Below are positions 14,817 to 22,287 of a stretch of 27,711 nucleotides of DNA, one piece after another; position 1 is the stretch's first letter; the number at the start of each line of letters is the position of its first letter. The stretch lies in contig JAZKZE010000183.1 in the NCBI GenBank assembly GCA_045612485.1, positions 1 to 27,711 of the forward strand, given 5' to 3'. Source of the stretch: RGIG5327 sp045612485. Lineage in GTDB: Bacteria; Verrucomicrobiota; Lentisphaeria; Victivallales; UBA1829. The notes beneath the pieces were generated by a model. The model did not search any database. It was not told the DNA's origin and saw only the letters and a list, made by a program, of their open reading frames with translations. Both the position numbers and the translations under genes were made by a program.

Positions 14817-17768
14817 TTATTTTGCTCCGGCAAGATAGCAATCATCTATATCGATCTCACTACCTTTGACCGCCTGGATCATCAGCATGTGAACTTCTTT
14901 TTTGTCCGCTTTGTTGGGGCGTTCAAAAGTAAAACTTTCATACTTCCAGTCGGGAGAATTTACAGCAATCTTTTTGACGCCTTTACTGCCTCTGCCTGTC
15001 CATTTGGGGGTATAGGCATAACGCAGAACTGTAAAAGCAAGCTGACCTTTTCCTCTTACACGCAAGGTGACTTTGATATTGTCATCCTTGAACTTGTATT
15101 CCTGGAAGATAAAACCGCTTCTCATCCGCACAAAGTAATTTTCCCTGCTTCCGGGGTGAAGAAGCATTTCCAGATCTCCGCCATACTGGGCTCCACCGGA
15201 AAGAGCATAACTTTTGGGTTTCATGCCGTCTTTAAGTTTCCAGTGTTTGTAATATTTTTTCGGCTTTTCCACTTCATTGAATGAGCCGTTCTTCCAGAAA
15301 CGGGTATCCACTTCCGTACGGTTTCCGGCGGAAACCTCTCTGGGGGCGGCAAAGGAGACAGCATGGAAGACATCCACACTGTGGGCTTCCCCCTGACTCC
15401 AGGTGGTTACTTCCCCTTTTTCGCCTTCTACTTTTCTATTACGCATCACATTCATTTTAAGGACAGTTCCGGGAGTAAGAACGCTTCCTGTGATGGAACG
15501 CGCCGGAATCTTTGCTTCAAGAACCCATCTGTCTTTTTCTCTGGCAGTCTTTACCTTGATGCCGGATTCCCAGCTCAAAGTAAGGCCTTTCTGACCGGGA
15601 GCATGGGAGCCGTCGCAAACGACACCATTGGAGTTGATCAGGATCTGGAAGTAGGAAGCACCCAGAATGGGATCATTGAGGAAGAGTTCAATATTATTAT
15701 CCAACCAAACAGAGCTGTCATGTTTTGTTTCATAAACATACATTTTGTCAGGAGAGGTTTCCAGACATTCCACACCTACATAGATAAACTCTTTATCATA
15801 GGCAAGTTTCACCGCAGTCTGATTTTTTACGGGACTATTCTTGTATGCTTCTTTGAAGCGGGTGACAGTATCGGCATTTTTCCAATCCCGTTCATTCAGT
15901 TTTCCGTCGATTGTGATCTTGCCCATAAGAGGATAGGCTTTGATCTCACGGAAATTATTGATGTAGTCATTATAAGCCTTTACCCATGTCTGCATGAAGA
16001 ATGCTTTTTCTTCCTGAACGTGTTTCAACGCTCTGGGGTCGGGATCAGTTTTGGCAGCCTTTTCCGCAGCAGCAAGATATTTGAAAAGTTTTTCCTGTGC
16101 GCCCGGTACATCCAGGAACTTGCCCACAGGGGAACTGTGACCATATCCCCAGCAGCCGGGGGCATCCATAAAGAGTTTGGTAAGATATTTACGGAACTCT
16201 TTTATACCGCCCTGCCAGCCTTTGCCGTAATAGAAGGCATTGGCTTCCTCATATTTTTTATCATAATCGGCATTGACATCCCAGTGGAAAAGCATTGCCA
16301 TATACATACTCTGCCACATACGTTTGAAGACAGTCTTCTGTTTGGCGACATCATAGCGTTTGGGGTTATAATCTCCGTCTGGCAGGGAGATTTCCGTATG
16401 CATACCGATAACGGAAGGCATATTTTTCTTATAGTATTTGAGAGTATCCACCCAGCGTTTTTCGCAGGGGAGGAAAAGATTGCCGAAACGGGAGTTCATC
16501 TCGTAGGTGAAAATGGGTACTTTTGTATCGCTCCAATCTTTATTGTACTTATAGTACCATTTATTTGTGGGGCAGTTTTTATCATCCAGATCATGCCGCC
16601 AGCAGCGTCTGTGATTGGAAAGCATCACCCGTTCCACACTTGTATCCGGCTTGACGCCCACAGGGGGAACAGAATAATTCTGATAGGTCCATGCCCCCAG
16701 ACGCACATTGGGTGCAAGTTCCTTTACCCGTTTGTGTACGGCATTGGCAAAGAGCCAGTAACGGGTGGAAACGATCCCCTGTTCCTTTTCTTCTTTGGGA
16801 TCCTGGGCAAGGCAGTTTTTGCACTGGCACCAGGCGGTGGTATCATTGTTTCCGAAATCATAGATGAGGCTGTAAGGAGCAGCCGACTTGGTGAAATAGG
16901 CAATATTCTGTGCAAAGATCTCGATCACAGCAGGATTGGAAGTACAGGGCTGGGGTACAGCTCCTCCGTGGAAACTTCTGACTCGTTTGCCTTTATAAAG
17001 GGGGAAATAATCCGGGTGTTCAGCAAAAAGTTTTTCCGCAAAAGCCTGCTGTTCTTTGTGACTTCTTACTTTACCACTTTTGGAATCAGGTACTCCGGTA
17101 GAAGTTACCAGAGGACCGAAAGCGTGACCGCCGGCAGACATTTCAAAATCCATTTCAGCAAGTCTTTTCCTGAAAGTCTTGTTGAGAAGAATAGAACGGG
17201 GAACGGCAAAACGCATATTGTTTCTTACGCCCCATGTCCAGGAATCAAAGTTTCTGGAATACCAGCTCTGGGCGACAGCCCCCCATTTACGGTAGAGGAA
17301 GTCGGGATTGTGTTCATATTTGCCTTCGGGAACGGAGATGGTGGGTTTTACTTTATAGTATTCTCCTTCATCCCCGGGATAGAGCCAGCGGATGCCGCCG
17401 TAACGTTTGAGTACTTCGTATGCACCATAAAGGATCCCCCGTTTATTAAGGGCGGAAATGGTGAGAGTATTACCTTTTGCAGTAAGGCGGAATCCGTCTT
17501 CTTTCAGGAATTTATCTTTTTTCAGGATTTGAAAGGCGATAACGGTCTTTCCTTTAACTGCCTTATCGGCGATGACAGGCTTTTCCCCTTTGGCGATTTT
17601 CCCTAAATAGAGAGATAATTCCCTTGCTGCAAAACCCTGTACGGGACACTTTGCATCACTTTTCACAATGACGCATTTACTCTTTCCCTTATCCATGAGC
17701 GTCAAATCTTTCCCCATAAGGGGCAGAAATGCAGCCGCAAGGAGAAGGATACTTACACTTTTTTTCAT
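14817..17768 (-). CDS. Secreted DUF4838 protein with CBM9-like domain (copy 2)
   Basis: This 983-residue exported protein has the same plan as copy 1. Residues 1-19 are a signal peptide. An N-terminal alpha-glucuronidase-like domain to about 150 ends in GAYEVLKRYGGIRWLYPGDEG. The DUF4838 barrel region (about 160-605) carries GNND at 306-309 and WCQCKNC at 313-319. A CBM9-like domain runs from about 617 (ITIDGKLNERDW) and a last beta-sandwich ends IDIDDCYL. It is a close paralogue of copy 3, which it faces head to head; by hand, 118 of the first 160 aligned residues are identical. AAGGAGTAAC precedes the start. The acidic residue E423 in TYEMNSR is D422 in copy 3. The enzymatic activity of DUF4838 proteins is not established, and a glycan-active role is inferred. 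Confidence 0.9.
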   Translation of the reverse strand: MKKSVSILLLAAAFLPLMGKDLTLMDKGKSKCVIVKSDAKCPVQGFAARELSLYLGKIAKGEKPVIADKAVKGKTVIAFQILKKDKFLKEDGFRLTAKGNTLTISALNKRGILYGAYEVLKRYGGIRWLYPGDEGEYYKVKPTISVPEGKYEHNPDFLYRKWGAVAQSWYSRNFDSWTWGVRNNMRFAVPRSILLNKTFRKRLAEMDFEMSAGGHAFGPLVTSTGVPDSKSGKVRSHKEQQAFAEKLFAEHPDYFPLYKGKRVRSFHGGAVPQPCTSNPAVIEIFAQNIAYFTKSAAPYSLIYDFGNNDTTAWCQCKNCLAQDPKEEKEQGIVSTRYWLFANAVHKRVKELAPNVRLGAWTYQNYSVPPVGVKPDTSVERVMLSNHRRCWRHDLDDKNCPTNKWYYKYNKDWSDTKVPIFTYEMNSRFGNLFLPCEKRWVDTLKYYKKNMPSVIGMHTEISLPDGDYNPKRYDVAKQKTVFKRMWQSMYMAMLFHWDVNADYDKKYEEANAFYYGKGWQGGIKEFRKYLTKLFMDAPGCWGYGHSSPVGKFLDVPGAQEKLFKYLAAAEKAAKTDPDPRALKHVQEEKAFFMQTWVKAYNDYINNFREIKAYPLMGKITIDGKLNERDWKNADTVTRFKEAYKNSPVKNQTAVKLAYDKEFIYVGVECLETSPDKMYVYETKHDSSVWLDNNIELFLNDPILGASYFQILINSNGVVCDGSHAPGQKGLTLSWESGIKVKTAREKDRWVLEAKIPARSITGSVLTPGTVLKMNVMRNRKVEGEKGEVTTWSQGEAHSVDVFHAVSFAAPREVSAGNRTEVDTRFWKNGSFNEVEKPKKYYKHWKLKDGMKPKSYALSGGAQYGGDLEMLLHPGSRENYFVRMRSGFIFQEYKFKDDNIKVTLRVRGKGQLAFTVLRYAYTPKWTGRGSKGVKKIAVNSPDWKYESFTFERPNKADKKEVHMLMIQAVKGSEIDIDDCYLAGAK

Positions 17769-17818
17769 TTGTTACTCCTTTGTTTGTTTTTCATGAAAAC
17801 GGTCTTTCTCCGGAATGT

Positions 17819-17846
17819 ATAATAGCAGATAAAAATAAGTTTTCAA
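17819..17846 (-). promoter_or_regulatory. Promoter of DUF4838 copy 2
   Basis: On the minus strand, TTGAAA (complement of 17841-17846) is followed after 16 bases by TATTAT (complement of 17819-17824). Transcription would start about 40 bases before the ATG. Confidence 0.5.
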
Positions 17847-17941
17847 GTTATAGAAACTGATTTCAGCAGACAAACAGGAATAAAAATGCAATTATTTGCA
17901 ATATTTAAGAGTATTTTTCAGTAAAATCCAATTTTTAATGT

Positions 17942-17971
17942 TTGACATACAATATGTCAGTATGCTATATT
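17942..17971 (+). promoter_or_regulatory. Strong promoter of DUF4838 copy 3 with overlapping operator palindrome
   Basis: A perfect TTGACA (17942-17947) and TATATT (17966-17971) are 18 bases apart. A perfect palindrome, TGACATA-CAA-TATGTCA (17943-17959), covers the -35 box and the spacer, where a repressor would block RNA polymerase. A weaker palindrome, TGCAA-TTAT-TTGCA (17887-17900), lies upstream. The regulator that binds is unknown; the AraC-type and LacI-type proteins in this window are candidates. Confidence 0.65.
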
Positions 17972-18006
17972 ACGGAAAAAAAATCACCAAACACAAGGAG
18001 TAAAAA

Positions 18007-20955
18007 ATGAAAAGAATCGCAAGTGTCATCCTTTTGACAGCCATTCTCCTTCCCCTTGCCGGTAAGGATATTGTGCTTATGGAAAAAGGAAAAAGTAAAT
18101 GCGTCATTGTGAAAAGCGATGCTGAATGTCCCGTACAGGCTCATGCGGCAAAAGAACTTTCTTTGTATCTGGGGAAGATCGGTAATGGAGAAAAGCCTGC
18201 CATCGTCAGCAAAGCTGTCAACGGGAAAGCCGTGATCACCTTCCAACTGCTGAAAAAGGATAAATTTCTGAAAGATGACGGTTTCCGCCTTACCGCAAAA
18301 GGCAATACCATCACCATTTCCGCATTGAAAGGAAGAGGACTTCTTTTTGGAGCATACGAAATTCTGAAACGCTACGGCGGCATCCGCTGGCTTATTCCGG
18401 GTGCGGAAGGGGAATATTATAAGGAGAAATCCCTTATTAAAGTACCTGAAGGCAAATATGAAAAAAATGCAGATTTTTCCATGCGTAATATCGTTACCGT
18501 ATGCATGAATTCCAACAGCCCCATCTGGGATACCTGGGACTGGGGAATGAGAAACAATATGTCCATCATGCCCGGAGCCTGGGTACAGAAGAATAAAAAG
18601 TTCAATGAATTCCACCTTTCCCGCGGGTCAGATCTTGCCGCAGGAGGACACGTTTTCTCCTATCTGCTTACCCACAGAGGCATTCCGGATCCCGTAACCG
18701 GCAAGGTAAGAAACGGTAAAGAACAGGAAGAATACGAAAAGAAACTTTTTGCAGAACACCCGGATTACTATCCTCTTATCAACGGCAAACGTGTCCGTAT
18801 CCGTCACGGGGGAGCTGAACCCCAGCCCTGCACCAGTCACCCCGACGTGATCGAACGGGCTGCACAGTGGGTCGTTGTCACAACAAAAAGAACCGGTGTA
18901 CCCGTGGTCATCGGCTTCGGGAACAATGACTATACAAAATGGTGCGAATGTAAAAGATGTCTGGCTTCCGATGTCCCCTCCGAACGGGCAAAGGGGAATA
19001 TTTCCACCCGTTACTGGAAATTTATCAATGCCGTGAACAAACGGGCAAAAGAACTTGATAAAAATGTACTGCTCCAGGGATGGACCTATCAGAATTACAG
19101 CGTTGTCCCGGAAGGGGTGAAACCGGATCTTTCTATCCACTCTCTCATGATCTCCAACCATTCCCGCTGCTGGAAACACGCTCTGGATGACAAAAACTGC
19201 CCCACAAACAAATGGTATTATGATTACAACAAATCCTGGAACGATACAGGCGTGACTCTCTTCACCTACGACATGCTTTCCCGTGCCGGAACTCTTTTCT
19301 TCCCGCTGGAAAAAGTCTGGGTGGATACTCTTAAATATTACAATAAGGCTATGCCCAACTATCAGGGAATGCGCACAGAAATCTCCTGTCCCGACGGGAT
19401 CTATCCCGCATCAAGGTATAATGTCTATGCCCAGAAAACTCTGTGGAAACGTATGTGGCAGAGTATGTATATGGCAATGAGTTTCCACTGGGATGTGAAG
19501 GGCGATTACAATAAGATCTATGAAGAAGCCAACTCTCTCTATTACGGCAGGGGCTGGGAAGGCGGAATGAAAGATTTCCGCAAACTGCTTACCAAACTTT
19601 ATGATGATGCCGCCGGATGCTGGGGATATGCCCACAGTGTGCCTGTGGGACGCTATCTGGATAAACCCTATGCAAAGGATCAATTGCTCAAATATCTGGA
19701 TGCAGCTGAAAAAGCCGCTGCAAAAGATCCGGATCCCAGAGCCTTGCAGCACTGTAAGGAAACCAGAAACTTCTTTATGGAAACATGGGTGAAAGCCTAT
19801 GATGATTACATCAAAAATTACAGGGAAATCAAAGCCTTCCCCCTTATGGGCAAAATCGTTATCGACGGAAAACTTGACGAACTGGATTGGAAAAACGCGG
19901 ATACCAATACCCGTTTCACCAAGGCTTTCGGCAAAGGACTTGCCAAATACCAGAGTATCATCAAACTTGCCTATGATAAAAATACCCTTTATATCGCAGG
20001 CGAATTTATGGAACCCGACCCCAAAAATGTAAAAGTCATGCCCAGGAAACATGACGGAGCAACATGGGAAGATAATGGAGTGGAGATCTTCCTCAATGAT
20101 CCCATTATGGGCGGAACATACTATCAGCTTATCATCAACTCCAATGGAGTGATGTGTGACGGAACCCATACCCCCGGTCAGAAAGGGATCACAAGAAGTT
20201 ATGATTCCCAGGCAAAACTCAAAACAAAATGGGAAAAAGACCGCTGGATACTGGAAATGAGTATTCCTGTTAAAAATATTACAGGAAGTATTTTCAAACC
20301 CGGTACCGTTATCAAAATGAATGTGATGCGTAACAGAGGAACTGTCAACAGCAAAGAAAATGAACACTCCACCTGGAGTATCGGTACTCCCCACAGTGTG
20401 GAAGTATTCCATCCTGTCACCATGGCTGCACCCCGTACCAATCACAAAACCATGCACAGGGAAATGGATACAAGACTTTTCCGCAACGGGTCTTTCAATG
20501 AAACCGTCAAAAACGGCAAAAAACCCAAACACTGGAAAGTAAAAGACGGACTCACCCCCCGTCACTGGTTCCTTTCCGAGCCGAAAAATTATGGCGGCGA
20601 ACTGGAAATGCTCCTTCATCCCGGTACAAATAATAACTATTTTGCAAGGATAAAGTCCGGCTATATTGCACAGGGACATAAAGTAAAAGATAAAAAGATG
20701 CGCCTTTCTCTGCGTATGCGGGGCAAAGGCTCCATCCGCATCTTTCTTCTGCGTTACCCGGGCAACTGGAAAGGCTCCCGCCCCAGTAAGACCATTGCCC
20801 ACCTGAAAGAGATCAATAATCCTGACTGGAAGCAGTATATCTTTGATTTTGACAATCCTGCCATCGATGCAACTGAGAACCAGATTCTGGCGTTGTGGAT
20901 CACCGGCAAGACATCTCAAATCGATATTGATGACTGCTATTTGGGCGGTAAATAA
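18007..20955 (+). CDS. Secreted DUF4838 protein with CBM9-like domain (copy 3)
   Basis: This 982-residue paralogue of copy 2 is transcribed away from it. It has a signal peptide (residues 1-19), an N-terminal alpha-glucuronidase-like domain to about 150, and a DUF4838 region with GNND at 305-308 and WCECKRC at 312-318. A CBM9-like domain follows from about 616 (IVIDGKLDELDW), and a C-terminal beta-sandwich ends IDIDDCYLGGK. AAGGAG stands seven bases before the ATG, in a leader nearly identical to that of copy 2. It has the best-matching promoter in the window. Compared with copy 2, the differences are concentrated around residues 160-210 and in the tail, which suggests altered substrate preference after duplication. 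The catalytic activity is unproven. Confidence 0.9.
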   Translation: MKRIASVILLTAILLPLAGKDIVLMEKGKSKCVIVKSDAECPVQAHAAKELSLYLGKIGNGEKPAIVSKAVNGKAVITFQLLKKDKFLKDDGFRLTAKGNTITISALKGRGLLFGAYEILKRYGGIRWLIPGAEGEYYKEKSLIKVPEGKYEKNADFSMRNIVTVCMNSNSPIWDTWDWGMRNNMSIMPGAWVQKNKKFNEFHLSRGSDLAAGGHVFSYLLTHRGIPDPVTGKVRNGKEQEEYEKKLFAEHPDYYPLINGKRVRIRHGGAEPQPCTSHPDVIERAAQWVVVTTKRTGVPVVIGFGNNDYTKWCECKRCLASDVPSERAKGNISTRYWKFINAVNKRAKELDKNVLLQGWTYQNYSVVPEGVKPDLSIHSLMISNHSRCWKHALDDKNCPTNKWYYDYNKSWNDTGVTLFTYDMLSRAGTLFFPLEKVWVDTLKYYNKAMPNYQGMRTEISCPDGIYPASRYNVYAQKTLWKRMWQSMYMAMSFHWDVKGDYNKIYEEANSLYYGRGWEGGMKDFRKLLTKLYDDAAGCWGYAHSVPVGRYLDKPYAKDQLLKYLDAAEKAAAKDPDPRALQHCKETRNFFMETWVKAYDDYIKNYREIKAFPLMGKIVIDGKLDELDWKNADTNTRFTKAFGKGLAKYQSIIKLAYDKNTLYIAGEFMEPDPKNVKVMPRKHDGATWEDNGVEIFLNDPIMGGTYYQLIINSNGVMCDGTHTPGQKGITRSYDSQAKLKTKWEKDRWILEMSIPVKNITGSIFKPGTVIKMNVMRNRGTVNSKENEHSTWSIGTPHSVEVFHPVTMAAPRTNHKTMHREMDTRLFRNGSFNETVKNGKKPKHWKVKDGLTPRHWFLSEPKNYGGELEMLLHPGTNNNYFARIKSGYIAQGHKVKDKKMRLSLRMRGKGSIRIFLLRYPGNWKGSRPSKTIAHLKEINNPDWKQYIFDFDNPAIDATENQILALWITGKTSQIDIDDCYLGGK

Positions 20956-20980
20956 AAAGCAGGATGAATAAATAAAATCA

Positions 20981-21028
20981 AACTGCCGGAAACGGGTCAC
21001 AAATCAACCTGTTTCCGGCAGTTTTTTT
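20981..21028 (+). terminator. Rho-independent terminator after DUF4838 copy 3
   Basis: A 17-bp stem with one G-T wobble (20981-20997 with 21007-21023) and a 9-base loop is followed by T residues to 21028. The minus-strand side is moderately T rich, so it may also end the convergent esterase gene. Confidence 0.9.
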
Positions 21029-21064
21029 ACAGTTGAATTTCTATTTCAGAAAGCCCCCCTCACC

Positions 21065-22066
21065 TTATGACCAGAGAGAAGGAATACTTTTCTTCAATTC
21101 TTTGACAAGATTTTCTCCCATAAACATAAAGCCGTGATCGTTGGGATGCAGATAGGCGTCACTGTAAAATTCTGCGACATGAGGAGTAAGGGAAAGACCG
21201 TCAATTACATGGATACCGGGATACTTTTTCATGATTTTACGCATCTCATTTCTCACCTCAAAAAAGTTTCCGGCAGCAGTTTCCCTTGCATGATCCTTCC
21301 GCCAGATAGGGAGAAGTGCGGCAATGGGAGTTGCCGGATATAATTGTGTAAGGGCGGCAAAAAAGTTTTCACAATTTTCAAAAAGATCCTTCCTTGCACA
21401 TTTTGACCAGTCATTTGTCCCGTAGGCAGTTGTAACAAGATCCACCTTACGGGTATTTTTTCCGGCATTGACAAGAGCTGCATTATAAATATCTCCGCCG
21501 ATAGCCTTGTTGATCAATTCCGCTTCCAGTTCTTCCGCAAGAAGCGCGGTATAGGAACAGGCGGGAAATTTTGCATCATATCCCTGGGTGATGGAATCCC
21601 CGTAACTGACAATGAATTTTTTCCGGGGGGCTGTTTCAAAGAAAGAAGCGTTTTCAAGGACAAGCTCCCTTATTTCCACTTCCGCAAGTGGTGGGAGAAA
21701 AATCTCCACCTTGCATTTTTTACCGGTAAGGAGCAGTTCCATAGTAAGTGTGGAAGAGTTTCTCACATCTTCCAGTCCACAATGGGCGGTCATTATACCA
21801 TCCACTTTTGCATCAAGATAGCAGAATACTCTTGAGGAGGCACTTTTTGCATCGTATTTAAGAATGACCTTTTCTGCATCGGTAAAGAAACTTATGATCA
21901 TATTGGAATTGCTGAAAGTCTTTCTGTAAAAATCCGGATTATTCCGGTAAGAAACCTGTTCCTCTTCCGTAAAGCGGCAAGGACGTACAGAAAGATCACT
22001 TTTCAGAAATCTTTCCGCCCCGAGAATACACTCTTTTATTTCATCAAAAGTAAGATGCTTTTCCAT
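21065..22066 (-). CDS. SGNH/GDSL hydrolase (probable carbohydrate esterase)
   Basis: This is a 333-residue serine esterase with no signal peptide, so probably cytoplasmic. An N-terminal beta-rich domain (about residues 20-140) resembles the jelly-roll found in front of CE2-type acetyl-xylan esterases. The SGNH domain follows: GDSITQG with nucleophile S158, AIGGD around 189-192, GTNDW with N218, and DAYLHPNDHG with H307. The likely catalytic aspartate is D303, four residues before the histidine rather than the usual three. It would remove acetyl or similar groups from sugars. The gene has its own promoter and is separated from the DUF4838 gene upstream by a terminator, so it is regulated apart from that operon. 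AAAGGAAA precedes the ATG. Confidence 0.88.
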   Translation of the reverse strand: MEKHLTFDEIKECILGAERFLKSDLSVRPCRFTEEEQVSYRNNPDFYRKTFSNSNMIISFFTDAEKVILKYDAKSASSRVFCYLDAKVDGIMTAHCGLEDVRNSSTLTMELLLTGKKCKVEIFLPPLAEVEIRELVLENASFFETAPRKKFIVSYGDSITQGYDAKFPACSYTALLAEELEAELINKAIGGDIYNAALVNAGKNTRKVDLVTTAYGTNDWSKCARKDLFENCENFFAALTQLYPATPIAALLPIWRKDHARETAAGNFFEVRNEMRKIMKKYPGIHVIDGLSLTPHVAEFYSDAYLHPNDHGFMFMGENLVKELKKSIPSLWS

Positions 22067-22111
22067 AATATTTCCTTTTTCAAGATGATTTACCGGATTA
22101 AACGGTTACAA

Positions 22112-22140
22112 AATATACTCTTTATTACCTCTTTTTGCAA
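22112..22140 (-). promoter_or_regulatory. Promoter of the SGNH hydrolase gene
   Basis: On the minus strand, TTGCAA (22135-22140) and TATATT (complement of 22112-22117) are 17 bases apart, 45 bases upstream of the ATG. Confidence 0.6.
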
Positions 22141-22216
22141 ACTGTTATTTAAGAATCCGGGATATAAATAATGCCGGCGCACGTTCTTCCGGATCATTTG
22201 ACGGGAGGGGAAGAAG

Positions 22217-22247
22217 AAAAAACCCTTGCCATATTCACTGCAAGGGT
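22217..22247 (-). terminator. Rho-independent terminator after DUF4838 copy 4
   Basis: On the minus strand the stem ACCCTTGC (complement of 22240-22247) pairs with GCAAGGGT (complement of 22222-22229) across a 10-base loop. Six T residues follow (A run at 22217-22222). Confidence 0.85.
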
Positions 22248-22287
22248 CGTAAAAACATTTGTCTTGTCTGATAAAAAAGACAATATC

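Noticed and set aside
15363..17606. 747-residue plus-strand open frame opposite DUF4838 copy 2
   Set aside because: The DUF4838 gene on the other strand has a signal peptide, conserved motifs and a close paralogue; the antisense product has unnatural composition and no recognisable family.
19411..21000. 529-residue minus-strand open frame opposite DUF4838 copy 3
   Set aside because: It is a shadow frame of the same type, and it runs through the terminator hairpin of the real gene.
22087..22106. LacI-like half-palindrome (TTACCG...CGGTTA) upstream of the SGNH gene
   Set aside because: The arms do not match perfectly and it occurs only once in the window; too weak to call an operator.
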